A model generated the notes under the pieces. The model was given only the letters and a program-made list of their open reading frames with translations. It had not been told where the DNA came from and searched no databases. This document shows, in pieces, positions 44,041-54,400 of a DNA stretch of 64,000 bases (the stretch's first letter is position 1; every line of letters begins with the position of its first letter). This DNA comes from Myxococcales bacterium. Its GTDB lineage: Bacteria; Myxococcota; Polyangia; HGW-17; SLPX01. Where the stretch lies: positions 1-64,000 of the forward strand of contig SLPX01000154.1 of the NCBI GenBank assembly GCA_007131745.1. Direction: 5' to 3'. The translations under genes were made by a program, and so were the position numbers.

Positions 44041-45765
44041 CTACCTGTAGGTGCTGTTAAACCACCACTCGGCCTGAAGACCTATGTAATGCTGCACCCG
44101 CCGGTCGAACCGCGGATCTTCCGGGTTGTATATGAGGCGCGCTCCCTCGTTGACCAGCGCCATCGTGTAAACAAAACGAAACTGGGGGCGGTCATATGTG
44201 CCCTTGCCGAATTTAACGACCGGTATAACCGAAAGCTTGGTTATGCCCGGGCGCTGTATCGTCTCCGTCCTCGGTTCGGGACCGAAAGGCCGCTTTCCCT
44301 GGTATGACACTTCAAATGCCTGCGCGAAATTCCTGTGAAGCGATACATGCGGCCTGGCGGTCAGGATGTATTCCCAGCCGTTGTCCCAATCGATTTCATT
44401 AACCCCCGCTTTCTTGAAATAGCGCAGATATCCACCAAACATGACTCCAAGCATTCTCCATTCGTAATTACCAGATAAGGCCAACAGGAATTCCTTCGCC
44501 CCACTCGTTGTGCGATCGTTGCTGAATCCCCACGGAACAGCCATTTCCCCGTACGCTGCGAGACCTTCAGCATAACGCACAAACAAGTTGGCATGCGTGG
44601 CTCTCTGGCCAAAACCCCATGCTCCCAGCTGCGCTCCTATAAGCCACCCCTGGTCCGAGGGCAGATCAATCCGACGTTCATCATCAAGATGCGCGTTATA
44701 GGTACCCGAACCCATCCTGTGAATTTCGCCGTAACCCAACACCTTGAGTCCCAAGTTACCGTTTCTCCCTCCAAAAGAGTAACCCGCCTTCATACTCCCG
44801 ATAAAACGCTGGCGATCCAGCAAAGTCACGTCTTCCGAGGTATTGTTAAGTCCTGGAACCGGAACCACCTGGTGCTGAAACGAATCTCTCAAACGATTTA
44901 CTCCCCCGTGAAGGTCCGCAATTATTCCGAGATGCCTGAACCTCAACCCTCCCCCTATGGTATTTAAATTGTCGAGCGGCCAATAATCCAGGAGGTATAT
45001 ATCATCGCCCCGGTACAATCTGGATCCCGCCCACATGGTCAGCCCCTCGTGAAACAACCCCGTGGCTTCGAGATAAAGATTCCTTATGGCCATAGCGGAA
45101 GTCCAGTCCCCGCTGTAATGAAACAGGTCATCCTTGAAGCCCAGAGTCGTAACGGTCCGAACCACTACCCCTTTCATCGGTCTCATCTTGTAGTAAAGAT
45201 CCAATTCCAAATAAGTGGACTCCTCCAGGCGGGTTCCATGGGACACGATGTTAATGGGTTTTGCAGACGCTCCATGACCGTCTCCCGCACCCGACACGCG
45301 GCCATAGCTTCCAAAAGAAAAACCCGTGTCTTTCTTCTTTTTCGGCTCGGCATCGTCATCATCCGGCTCCGGCGGTATTTTTTCGGGTTCATCATCAACA
45401 CGCGCTACCTCCCCTGCCTGATGTTCATCCGCCCCGACCTCGGTTTCCGACACTTCCTTTGCCGGCTCATCAACGCGTTCCTTTTCGGCGTCGGACACAT
45501 CACGTCCGACGCTTTCTTCGTCCCCCTCATACGTTTCCGTTTCACCCTCAGTATCGTCTACCCCTTCTTCATATTCGCTGTTTTCGTATTCACGATAAGC
45601 GTCTTGGACTTCGGCGGGGCGGGCGACCGCTGAACCTGCGAATGCAATCACAAAGGTGAATGCAAACATCCATGAAGCCGCCGATGCCGAACAGCCGTGT
45701 TTCTTTCCTCTATTTTGCACTCCACAAAAGCCTGCAAAACCGTGGTTTCCGAATTTCATCACCAT
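44041..45765 (-). CDS. Maltoporin-like outer-membrane porin (LamB family)
   Basis: The 574-residue protein has a long N-terminal signal (FAFTFVIAFAGSAVA). A highly acidic linker (about residues 55-145) precedes a beta-barrel. The barrel begins SYGRVSGAGDG, like the GYARSG start of LamB. It also contains MWAGSRLYRGDDIYLLDYWPLDN (compare WAGKRFYQRHDVHMIDFY of maltoporin), a greasy-slide-type aromatic pattern, and ends QAEWWFNSTYR with aromatic C-terminal strand residues. It likely lets maltodextrins cross the outer membrane, partnering the amylase downstream. The acidic linker is unusual for porins. No maltodextrin ABC transporter is visible. Confidence 0.78.
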   Translation of the reverse strand: MVMKFGNHGFAGFCGVQNRGKKHGCSASAASWMFAFTFVIAFAGSAVARPAEVQDAYREYENSEYEEGVDDTEGETETYEGDEESVGRDVSDAEKERVDEPAKEVSETEVGADEHQAGEVARVDDEPEKIPPEPDDDDAEPKKKKDTGFSFGSYGRVSGAGDGHGASAKPINIVSHGTRLEESTYLELDLYYKMRPMKGVVVRTVTTLGFKDDLFHYSGDWTSAMAIRNLYLEATGLFHEGLTMWAGSRLYRGDDIYLLDYWPLDNLNTIGGGLRFRHLGIIADLHGGVNRLRDSFQHQVVPVPGLNNTSEDVTLLDRQRFIGSMKAGYSFGGRNGNLGLKVLGYGEIHRMGSGTYNAHLDDERRIDLPSDQGWLIGAQLGAWGFGQRATHANLFVRYAEGLAAYGEMAVPWGFSNDRTTSGAKEFLLALSGNYEWRMLGVMFGGYLRYFKKAGVNEIDWDNGWEYILTARPHVSLHRNFAQAFEVSYQGKRPFGPEPRTETIQRPGITKLSVIPVVKFGKGTYDRPQFRFVYTMALVNEGARLIYNPEDPRFDRRVQHYIGLQAEWWFNSTYR

Positions 45766-45808
45766 GGGGTGTTTTCCTCTCTCCTGATTCCCGGATCTTT
45801 ACGAATGT

Positions 45809-46627
45809 CTATTCTTCCTTTTGGTCTTTTCTCCGCTTTTTTCGCGGCAGCACCTTGACTTTACCTTTCACTTCGGGCCGAACACCATTGTCATTCTTGC
45901 TCGGCTTCAAACGCACCTGCATTTTAATCTCGAATGTCAGGCTGGTAAGAATCCGCTGGATTTCAGCACCGATATTTATACCTTCCAAAAAATCCCTTAT
46001 CTCCCCCGCAATGATCCTGAAAAGCTCTCTCTTGGTGCTCTGGACCTGGGCGAGAAGATACCCGGCCGCGTCTTTTGGCAGGGAGAGATCCGACGCCATG
46101 CGCCTGGCGCCCTCTTCCCCTGATACCAGCGCACCGATTCCTGCATACAAGAGCTTTTTTAACCCGTCGGGAACCATGCCTTCCACGAACCCGCGTCCCC
46201 TTGCAAAAGCTCCATCCTGACCTGTTTTCCTGTCCTTTTTCGAACTCCTCCATTCCCCCCATTTTTCCCATGGATCCACCCGGTTCTTTTTTTCCGATTC
46301 CCCTGAATCTTCTTTTTCCCCGGTCAAGAAACCCCTTTCTTCTTCACCGACCTCCGAACTCCCCGCGCTCTCACGTTTCATCTCTTCTGTAGGTTGCGTC
46401 TCTCCCAAATTATCGTTATTCTCTTCTTCCCCCCCATCGGTAACGGTCTTTCCCGCGCCCGTCACATCACCCTGTTCTTCCCCTAATCCCGGTTTTATAT
46501 TTGTCTTATTATCATTTTCTTTCTTTCCAGCGGCCCGTTTTGTTTCATCTTCGCTTTTCACAGAATCCTGTTCGGACTTCCGACCCTTGTCTTGTCCCTT
46601 GTCCTCTTCATTTCGTTTATCGTCCAT
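45809..46627 (-). CDS. Acidic/lysine-rich protein of unknown function
   Basis: This is a 272-residue protein without a signal peptide. Residues 1-130 are almost wholly Glu, Lys, Asp, Gly and Asn and look disordered. Residues about 140-240 are amphipathic helices (VPDGLKKLLYAGIGALVSGEEG, AGYLLAQVQSTKRELFRIIAGEIRDFL) with a basic tail. The helical part recalls granule-coating or phasin-like proteins, but this is weak. It lies 43 bases ahead of the porin gene on the same strand and may be co-transcribed with it. Confidence 0.55.
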   Translation of the reverse strand: MDDKRNEEDKGQDKGRKSEQDSVKSEDETKRAAGKKENDNKTNIKPGLGEEQGDVTGAGKTVTDGGEEENNDNLGETQPTEEMKRESAGSSEVGEEERGFLTGEKEDSGESEKKNRVDPWEKWGEWRSSKKDRKTGQDGAFARGRGFVEGMVPDGLKKLLYAGIGALVSGEEGARRMASDLSLPKDAAGYLLAQVQSTKRELFRIIAGEIRDFLEGINIGAEIQRILTSLTFEIKMQVRLKPSKNDNGVRPEVKGKVKVLPRKKRRKDQKEE

Positions 46628-46787
46628 GTCGAACTTGTTCCTTTCCCGATATCTTTCTCATCGCCGCGCTTCCTCATCTCTGCATCAAATCGGTTTCCGA
46701 GGCACTTTACAACAGCTCATCTGTTTCCGCCAGTACCCAATTCGAATCAAGTTAGAGGCTAAATTGTACTTGCGGAAAACAGTGCGC

Positions 46788-47393
46788 ATGAATAGTGTAG
46801 GAGGTCATGCAGGTTACAAAGTTTTTCCAGGATCTATGAAGGATTTCTTGAATATGAGTTTTAAAATCGAAGAGACGGCTCCCGGTCAATTCCATGGTTC
46901 GGAAGACGAGATGGTTCTCAGTGTGACCATTGTCTATGACGATGTCCGCAGCCCAACGGAAATTCTGCGCATATCTTCCGGAGGCCTTTTTGTAAAAACC
47001 GGCCTTTTACTCAGACTGGGCGACCAGGTAGAACTCGAGTTTTCATACGGCGGAAAACTTTTGGTATCCTGCTTTGCTCAGGTCACAAGGATTGAACCTC
47101 AAACCGGAAGTGATGAAGAGATCGGTTTGGGGATCCGCTACCTGAACATGGATGCAAAGTCGTGGCTGGAGATTGAAAAATATGTTTTCCAAGCGCCGAC
47201 ATTGCCTCCAATGAAAATTCCTTCCGGAACCACCCGCCCGGTATCGACAAGTCAAAGATTCCGAATAATCAATCAGGAAACGGATCGCCGCATTACAAAC
47301 CTGCTGGCCGAGATAGATGTTTTGCAGAGGGAATTGCAGCATAAATATGATGAGTTGAGAGACCTGATGGACGGAAGCGAAAGAAATCACTGA
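46788..47393 (+). CDS. PilZ-like domain protein
   Basis: The protein has 201 residues if it starts at 46788. A PilZ-like beta-barrel runs about 40-135 (ISSGGLFVKTGLLLRLGDQVELEF, IGLGIRYLNMDAKSWLEIE), of the kind frequent in myxobacteria. The usual RxxxR that binds c-di-GMP is not evident, so ligand binding is doubtful. A coiled coil closes the protein (TNLLAEIDVLQRELQHKYDELRDL). The reading frame extends back to 46587, but that stretch is low-complexity and antisense to the neighbouring gene. Another possible start is 46836. It diverges from the acidic protein and converges on nadD. Confidence 0.68.
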   Translation: MNSVGGHAGYKVFPGSMKDFLNMSFKIEETAPGQFHGSEDEMVLSVTIVYDDVRSPTEILRISSGGLFVKTGLLLRLGDQVELEFSYGGKLLVSCFAQVTRIEPQTGSDEEIGLGIRYLNMDAKSWLEIEKYVFQAPTLPPMKIPSGTTRPVSTSQRFRIINQETDRRITNLLAEIDVLQRELQHKYDELRDLMDGSERNH

Positions 47394-47435
47394 AACCAGC
47401 GTATCGGCATCGCTCCCGTTTTCGTCGAAACGATT

Positions 47436-48065
47436 TCAAAAAGGGGATTTTTCTTTTGAATAGAGTCTGTTTTTCCGAATGTAATCCAGCACCCGTCCCG
47501 GCACCAAGTGATCCACGGGAAGCCCTTCTGACAGCCTTCTCCGAATGGATGATGATGAAACATCCGGAAGCTTGAAATCATGGTCTCCCGACCCCCACCC
47601 CGACCGCCCGACGACAAGAAGATCCACCAGTTTCACTAGTTCGTCCCACCCGTACCACTTGTGGGTTTCTTTCAGAATATCGGAACCCACGACCAACATG
47701 AACCTGAAACCCGGGTGATTGTCATATAGGTGTCGGACCGTATCCAAGGTCCTGTTCGGCCCGGGCAAGTCCTCTTCCACCCGGCTAACATCCACACCCT
47801 TGAGTCCACATGCGGCTAAACCGCACATCGCTACGCGATGTTCAAAAGGAGTCAGGGGCTTGCCGAAAGGATGGAGAGCGCACGGAACCATCCAGACCTG
47901 GTGGGCTTTGCCCACCTCCCTCGCATACAGACATGCCATCTGGTGAGCCACGTGCGGAGGATCGAAGCTGCCGCCGAACAGTGCAATCTTTTGTGCATGT
48001 CCATTTTTCCGTTGTTCCTCCACTGCAATTATTCCTTCTTGGAGAAATGAACCGAACCGTTTCAA
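47436..48065 (-). CDS. nadD: Nicotinate-nucleotide adenylyltransferase
   Basis: This 209-residue nucleotidyltransferase carries the GGSFDPPHVAHQ motif, which holds the HxxH-like ATP site, near residue 30. SSSSIRRRLSEG near the C-terminus (about 178) is the other signature of NadD. It joins ATP with nicotinate mononucleotide to give deamido-NAD in NAD synthesis. Family proteins are around 190-215 residues, so it is complete. It starts 12 bases after the NamZ gene stop and is probably co-transcribed with it. Confidence 0.92.
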   Translation of the reverse strand: MKRFGSFLQEGIIAVEEQRKNGHAQKIALFGGSFDPPHVAHQMACLYAREVGKAHQVWMVPCALHPFGKPLTPFEHRVAMCGLAACGLKGVDVSRVEEDLPGPNRTLDTVRHLYDNHPGFRFMLVVGSDILKETHKWYGWDELVKLVDLLVVGRSGWGSGDHDFKLPDVSSSSIRRRLSEGLPVDHLVPGRVLDYIRKNRLYSKEKSPF

Positions 48066-48077
48066 GGTTCATACGGT

Positions 48078-49256
48078 CTATCGATAGAGCAAAAATTCCT
48101 CTCTTCTTGCGCTGAATTCCTTTTCGTAGGCCCGCCAAGTCTCGGAAATATCCATGGGTGAAGCCCCATTTTCCAGCATCGTTCTGAATCTATCGGAACC
48201 GGTCAGGAGATCCACAGCGGGAATCGAACCAACAAACTCGTACGGATGAGTCCGCCATCTAAACTCATCGGGCCAGAGTTTTCGCACGGCCCAGAGAAAA
48301 GAAACCCCTGTAAGCAGGGATTTGTACGCTGCGGGATCCGTCACATGTTGTTGGATTCCGCCGCATATTTTTCCCGCCGACTTCTGAAACGTGGGTTGAA
48401 AATACACCGGACGAAAAAGCACTCCCGGAAGGTCCAGGCGATACAGTGTTTCCACCAATCTATCCGGATCGATGAACTCTGCGCCCATGATTTCAAACGG
48501 GCGCGTGGTCCCCCTTCCCTCGCTCAACTGAGTGCCCTCCACCAGACAACCGCCCGGGTACACAAGGGCCGTGTCCCTGGTAGGCATGTTGGGAGACGGA
48601 AGCACCCAGGGAAGAGCCGTGTCCTCGAACAGCATGTCGCGGCGCCATCCTTTCATGGGAACAACCTCGAGATCAACGTCTATGGACCTCTCCTTTTTCA
48701 CCATCAGACATAGTTCACCAATGGTCATCCCATGCCGCACCGAGACATCGTGTCCCCCAACGAATGATCTGTACCCGGTTTCGATCCCGGCGCCTTCGAT
48801 TGCAACCCCACCAAGTGGATTGGGACGATCACATACAACCACCTTTACACCTGCATTCGCTGCAACATCCAGACAGCGCACCAGGGTCCATACATACGTG
48901 TAGTAACGGGCTCCGACGTCTTGAAGGTCGGCTACAAGAACATCCAATTCATCAAACGCTTCCCTTGCCGGAGAAAGCGAATCCTCATCACTTCCATACA
49001 GGCTTACCACCTGCCTGCCCGTAGCCCGGTCCACATACCGCTCCACGGGTTCCATATCCTGGGCCTCACCGCGCATGCCGTGTTCCGGTCCGAAGAGCAT
49101 AACCAAACCGGACCCGCATTTTTCCACCAACCTCCTGGATGAATGGACCAGTTTTCCGTCCACCCCCGCTCCATGAGACAGCAGTCCCACCTTGGATTCT
49201 TTTTTCAGAATCTCACTGTCGGCAAGCAGCAGTATGTCAAGACCCGTTTCTATCAT
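48078..49256 (-). CDS. DUF1343 / NamZ-like exo-beta-N-acetylmuramidase
   Basis: The 392-residue protein matches DUF1343 throughout: VGLLSHGAGVD, LFGPEHGMRG, VADLQDVGARYYTYVWTL, CDRPNPLGG and YPGGCLVEGTQLSEGRGTTRPFE. NamZ members release N-acetylmuramic acid from peptidoglycan fragments. I see no signal peptide, so it may act inside the cell in wall recycling or be exported by an unrecognised route. The nadD start is 12 bases downstream. The start codon at 49256 gives the typical family length. Confidence 0.85.
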   Translation of the reverse strand: MIETGLDILLLADSEILKKESKVGLLSHGAGVDGKLVHSSRRLVEKCGSGLVMLFGPEHGMRGEAQDMEPVERYVDRATGRQVVSLYGSDEDSLSPAREAFDELDVLVADLQDVGARYYTYVWTLVRCLDVAANAGVKVVVCDRPNPLGGVAIEGAGIETGYRSFVGGHDVSVRHGMTIGELCLMVKKERSIDVDLEVVPMKGWRRDMLFEDTALPWVLPSPNMPTRDTALVYPGGCLVEGTQLSEGRGTTRPFEIMGAEFIDPDRLVETLYRLDLPGVLFRPVYFQPTFQKSAGKICGGIQQHVTDPAAYKSLLTGVSFLWAVRKLWPDEFRWRTHPYEFVGSIPAVDLLTGSDRFRTMLENGASPMDISETWRAYEKEFSARREEFLLYR

Positions 49257-49314
49257 CTTTGTCCGGATCTCAATGAAATCCTGTTTGCTTTCGGAAGACT
49301 TGAAAGCGTAGCTG

Positions 49315-51351
49315 TCAGCCTTTGATCGGAAGGGGATTCAACACGGGTTTCCCCTCGGAATCCGCGCCGACTACGAACCTGACTTTGTCGCATTCGTAAC
49401 GATCCTTTATCACGCGTACATTTACGTCGACCCGCTGTCGAAAAACATCAAAGGTAAAAGCTGAAATATCTTCTCCGAACTTGTCGAGAGCGCTCACATA
49501 CTCCTCGAAAACCCTCTTGTAATGCGAATCGTCGGTTTCGCGTCCAAGTGAAGCCGCGGGTTCCTGCGCTGCCGAAACAGTGGTATCGGGCAGCGGCCCC
49601 AACTCCACGGTAGCTTCCGGGGGAGTGTCCGTTTCCTCGCCGGGCTCTTCTTCGTCGTCGGGTTCCGGGCGACCCAGAAGTTTAGACAACAACCCATTCA
49701 ACGCATATGAAAGACCTTCTGTTTCCCGTGAATAAACACCAAATGAGTAATCTAGGTCTCCGGACATCACCTCATTTACTCCGTTGTAAATCTCATCGAT
49801 CGGCTTCAGGAAATGCTTCGACATCAGGAAAACCATCAACAAGACGATTACAACAGCTAATCCTCCCAATAACAGAAGCGCCCAGGAAAAAGTCCTGAAC
49901 GGTGACTTTAAATCATCCATTGAGACAAGCAGCAAAAATGTGTGCATGCCCTCTCTTTCCGAACCGGCCATGACTCCGGCTGCTCCGAAATACCTTCCAC
50001 CACCCAGCTCAACGGGCACAGCTTGTAAACCATCGAATTCCACCGCGCCGTCGGCTTTTCCAAAGGTTTTCCGTTCGACCCTACGCGCCATGAGCTTGGA
50101 GATGGTTTCTCCGCCGACCATCGGCAACCCCCTGCTGGAAGCCACGTAATTATCACCTTCCAGAAAAATTACGCCTGCTCCCAGATCTTGTCCGATTTCC
50201 GTAGCGCGCCTGTCGCTCAAACTCCACCCGACGCATATCCCCCCCATTACCCTACCGTCATCGCCGATGAATGGAGCCATACCAATTCTAATGAGACTTG
50301 TACGCGTGCCGGTTTCCGCCTTGCGTTGTCCTTCCTTTTCCTCACTCAACCCAATGGAAGCCATCTCCCTGGCGCTCCAAATGTCGGAACGGGCCGTGCC
50401 TGTTGAAAGAACAGTATTCAAGCTGATGTAATTATCCGCCAAACTTTCGCCTACAAATTGCCGTGTATCTTTGTCGCGATGAAGAACAACACCCCTTCTA
50501 TCCACCAGGGCCATAAATGTCGGCGACCTTCCCGCTGTTTCAAACTCTTCTTCAGCCATTAAAAGCACTCCGCGAAGTCTACCCCTGTCACTTTTGTAGG
50601 CGGCCCAGAAGTGCTTGTTTCTCAATTCGATGTCCCCAGCAAGGTTTTCCGCCACCTCTCCGGCATCGGACGCGTCTATTTTTTTCGTCCATGCCAAAAC
50701 AAGCGCGCCCACCCTCCTAGGCGTGCCGGATGTCGAGGGCTGCTTCTCACTGTCGAGAATGAGCACTATCGGAGCAGCCACCGCCAATGGAAGGTCCCGG
50801 GCAAAATACTTGCCTTTTTTTACTTCGCCCACAGTGATTTCCGGGTTCTCCCACCCGGCGGGAACCAATGCTCCGGCCGGTGCGCCTTCTTTCTTCTTGA
50901 GTTCACTTTCGAACACTTGCCGGGCGACCACCAGATCGACATTACGGTTCGTCATCCCGGGGCTCATTCCTTCCATTTTTGATTTCGGTAAGAGTTCTTG
51001 AGGCACATGAGACGCAAGAACCCGTTCCCTTACCATTATCAGGGCCACGTCGGGCCGCTTTTCCTCGGGAAGTCCGTTCAATTTCAGTTCCAGGAAATTT
51101 TCCAGCCACTCCTGGTCTCTCATGAATGTCAAGAACTCTCCCCTGTATTTATAAGTGATGTCCGCGGCATTACGCACCGCTTCATGAGAATCCCCCTCGA
51201 TGAGACCCCAGGTGGCGGAAAACAGTCCCTGAAGTTTTTCTTCAGCGGACTGTTTAGCTTTGGAATCCGTGTTGCTTCGGACAAGATGGAAACAAAGCCC
51301 TGTAATCAATCCCAACACAACTACTGATAATATGCTCAGTTTTGCTCTCAT
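49315..51351 (-). CDS. Membrane sensor protein resembling the MXAN_5187 family
   Basis: The 678-residue protein has an N-terminal helix (LSILSVVVLGLITGLCFHL). A large periplasmic region of about 460 residues looks like one or two Cache-type sensor domains. A second helix (ALLLLGGLAVVIVLLMVFLM) leads to a HAMP-like stretch, an acidic Glu-Pro linker, and a C-terminal domain (EEYVSALDKFGEDISAFTFDVF, KVRFVVGADSEGKP) that recalls the domain at the end of Myxococcus MXAN_5187 proteins. There is no kinase, methyl-accepting or cyclase domain. It may sense an external signal and pass it to an unknown partner. The gene begins after GGGGAGCAG. Confidence 0.72.
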   Translation of the reverse strand: MRAKLSILSVVVLGLITGLCFHLVRSNTDSKAKQSAEEKLQGLFSATWGLIEGDSHEAVRNAADITYKYRGEFLTFMRDQEWLENFLELKLNGLPEEKRPDVALIMVRERVLASHVPQELLPKSKMEGMSPGMTNRNVDLVVARQVFESELKKKEGAPAGALVPAGWENPEITVGEVKKGKYFARDLPLAVAAPIVLILDSEKQPSTSGTPRRVGALVLAWTKKIDASDAGEVAENLAGDIELRNKHFWAAYKSDRGRLRGVLLMAEEEFETAGRSPTFMALVDRRGVVLHRDKDTRQFVGESLADNYISLNTVLSTGTARSDIWSAREMASIGLSEEKEGQRKAETGTRTSLIRIGMAPFIGDDGRVMGGICVGWSLSDRRATEIGQDLGAGVIFLEGDNYVASSRGLPMVGGETISKLMARRVERKTFGKADGAVEFDGLQAVPVELGGGRYFGAAGVMAGSEREGMHTFLLLVSMDDLKSPFRTFSWALLLLGGLAVVIVLLMVFLMSKHFLKPIDEIYNGVNEVMSGDLDYSFGVYSRETEGLSYALNGLLSKLLGRPEPDDEEEPGEETDTPPEATVELGPLPDTTVSAAQEPAASLGRETDDSHYKRVFEEYVSALDKFGEDISAFTFDVFRQRVDVNVRVIKDRYECDKVRFVVGADSEGKPVLNPLPIKG

Positions 51352-51464
51352 GTGTCTGCTCCCCGCATATAGGTCATGTCATTCGAATCCGTTATTGTAA
51401 TCGAGTCATCGCGCAAGCGCGCAGAATTTATGTTTCGGAAGATACTTGATAACGCGTGCACACG

Positions 51465-54400
51465 TCAACCTCCGGGAAGCTGTTTTTCCAATTTGCGGGC
51501 CACTTCCCATCCAAGTTCGGATAGTCCGGCCCTCATGGTCCAGCCGAGCAACAACCTGCCGATTCCCGAACAATGATCGCCCTCGCAACTCTCCCATGCC
51601 GCCCACAGGAACTGCAGACCATCCCCCCATTGGAGGTTTTCCGAAAGAAAACTCCCGATCACCGCGAATCCAAAGGATCGGTTTGCCCTTAATACCGGAC
51701 TCCTCAGACTCTCTTCCAGCGCCTCTGCCCGCGGAAATCCATACAGCCGCTCGAGTTCGGCCAGAAGATCTCCCTCCACCGATTCTCTGAGTGTGTCAGG
51801 CCCGAATTCCGACCCCAGCATCAACACTGCTTTGCGACCTATCCTGAGCGCGGTTTCATCCGTTTTACCCTCCAAAAACTCCAGGGCGTTTTGGGGAAAC
51901 CCTGCCATAACCCAGGCGCGGGCCATGCGGACATCAAAATCCACCGGAGCATTCCGAACGATGCCGGAAATGGGCTGAGCATGTGCTTTCATTGATTCTA
52001 TGATTTCTCGCGGATTGAACTTGTAGTAATTGATCATGTCCTTGGGCGCTGAAAACTCCACGAGAGCATTGTCATCGGTATTCAGCCTGGCTCCCTTTAC
52101 GTACTCCCGGAGACCTTCAGAATCCAGGACCGACCTGATCAAAATGTCCTCGGGAGTCCGAATCCCTATTCTGCGAGCTTCATCGCCCATACCGCTGGTT
52201 TCAAGCCATGTTTGAAGTCTTTGATAATCCGGAACAATAGGCTTCTTTCCCGCCGCCAGCAACAAGTCCGCTGGTCCGAACCCCGGCCTGAAAACGTGAA
52301 CATCGGGAAACACGGAAGATAGTGTTCTCAGTATGACTTTCACGTTCCTGGGAGATATTTCGTATATCTGCAACCATTGTACGAATATGCCGTCATCACT
52401 CAGGCGATCCCTGACAAGCTTGAAATATTCCGCGGTAAAAAGATTCGAACACCCGGTGATCCAAGGATTCGAAGGTTCTGAAACAATCAAATCGTAGCGT
52501 TTTCGTGAAGCTGCAAGAAAAGTCCTGCCGTCTCCTTCTATCAACCTCAATTTCGGATGATTGTCTGCGTCATGATTGTATCTTGCAAACCATCGCGCCG
52601 CTCTGAAAACTTCTCGCTCCAGTTCCACCGCCTCGATCTCCTTTATCGGGGTCATGGCCGCGCTTCCCGCGGTTATTCCCGAACCCCAGCCGACTATGTT
52701 TGCATGTTGCATTGTCCGGCCGGGGTCCGACAGGAAGACACCCAGCAAACCGCTCATCACCTGGGTTTCGGTATCACCATCTACCGATAGACCGACCGGA
52801 TCGCCGAAAGCAACGGGATCCTCCAAAAGCACCCTGCAATCCTCTCCTTCCGGCCTCTTGAACTTTCCGGTGACTGAAGCATCAGCTTTACCGTTTATCT
52901 GCAACGAGAGAGTTTCCCAGCAGTAGGCTCCCCCGAAACCTTCATTTATCGTCCGCGTCATCGAAACAGTGGTGACCACGCCTTCCTTGTAAAAAACAAG
53001 CTCAGAACCTACAAGCGGTTCCCTCAGCGTCGCCCTGCCTCTCAAACCTTTCACGTTTTGGAGCGCCCACCCGGACCATTCTTTCCACTCATCACTATCT
53101 CGAAATCCAGTGTAAACTTCTGCAGGATCATGCCGGCCCGGATCCTTGCCTGCCACATCATACACGGAAACTCTGAAAACGCCCGAGATCATGACATTGA
53201 GGTTCCATGGAGTGAAGAAAACGGCCAACCCGACTGCGACCGCTACGGCTGCAAATAATCTCGCCGCCTTTCCGGCAGCGCCGGCAGTCCTGTTAAGACC
53301 GCCGAAAACAATGGCAAGCGAAACATTGACGAGGATCATGAATGAAATCGTCAACTGTATTCCGAGGTAGGGAATCAGCACAAACCCTCCCACGAACGAA
53401 CCAACAATGGCGCCCACTGTATTCAGCGCATATACCGAACCGACCGTCCATCCTATATCCTTGCCCGACTCCGCGGCCACCTTTACTGTTGCAGGAAAAA
53501 TCATTCCCATGAAAAAAGTCGGAACCAGGATCAACGCGGCCGACACCACGAATTTGCTCACAAAAGCGCTCGTAGGGTGGAGTCTGAACATTCTCATCAA
53601 AACCAGGAATGTGGGTGGAAGCTTGTCGGTAAGCAAAAGTCCCACAAGCGAGGCAAGCGCGATGATTATGTGGATGACCGACAAGTTGGCCACCTGGCCG
53701 GGGCCGGTTGCCGACCGCCTTGCGTACAATCCACCGCCGAATGCAAGTCCCAGGAGAAAACAGAGCAATATCAATGTAAAAGCGTACACCGACGATCCCA
53801 GTATCATCGATAACGTTCTTGTCCATGCCAGTTGGTAAACCATGTCCACGCCGCCGCTCACGGCTATACCCAGCACTGCCAACTTGGCCTGCAACGCTCC
53901 TTCTCCGCCATTGGAAACAAAGGGGCGAACAGCGCCCGCTTTTCCGGAAAAACCCCCGTTTTCCACAGCGGGTTTTCGAGCTGATTCGGCGCCGTCCACA
54001 CGGTCAAAACCATGTGAGCAACTCCCCTTTCTTTCCCCACTTATTTTCATGAGCAAAAACGCGGCCGCGGCTAGAGCCATGTTGATTCCGCAAGCGGTAT
54101 AGTTCGTAATGCTCATCCCCAGGAAGGGCATCAAAAGAAAGCCGCCTGCAAAAGTGCCCGCAACCGCGCCGAAAGTGTTGACCGCGTACAATGTTCCCGC
54201 CTGTTTCCCAAGTTCACTTCGCGATTCGCACACGTATTTGCTCAAAATGGGAAGCGTTGCGCCCATGCAAGTAGTCGGAGCCAACAGGAAAACGGCCGTC
54301 ACAACGAAACGCAGCAGGCTGAACGTGTAAAAAGAGGGATTCCACCGGGTCCACACAAAAACGTTGAATCCGTGCAAAAGCGCCAGCAATAAGGGCAGGG

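Noticed and set aside
46587..46787. N-terminal extension of the PilZ-like protein
   Set aside because: It is Ser/Leu/Arg-rich, lacks a ribosome site and begins inside the divergent neighbour gene. The ATG at 46788 fits better.
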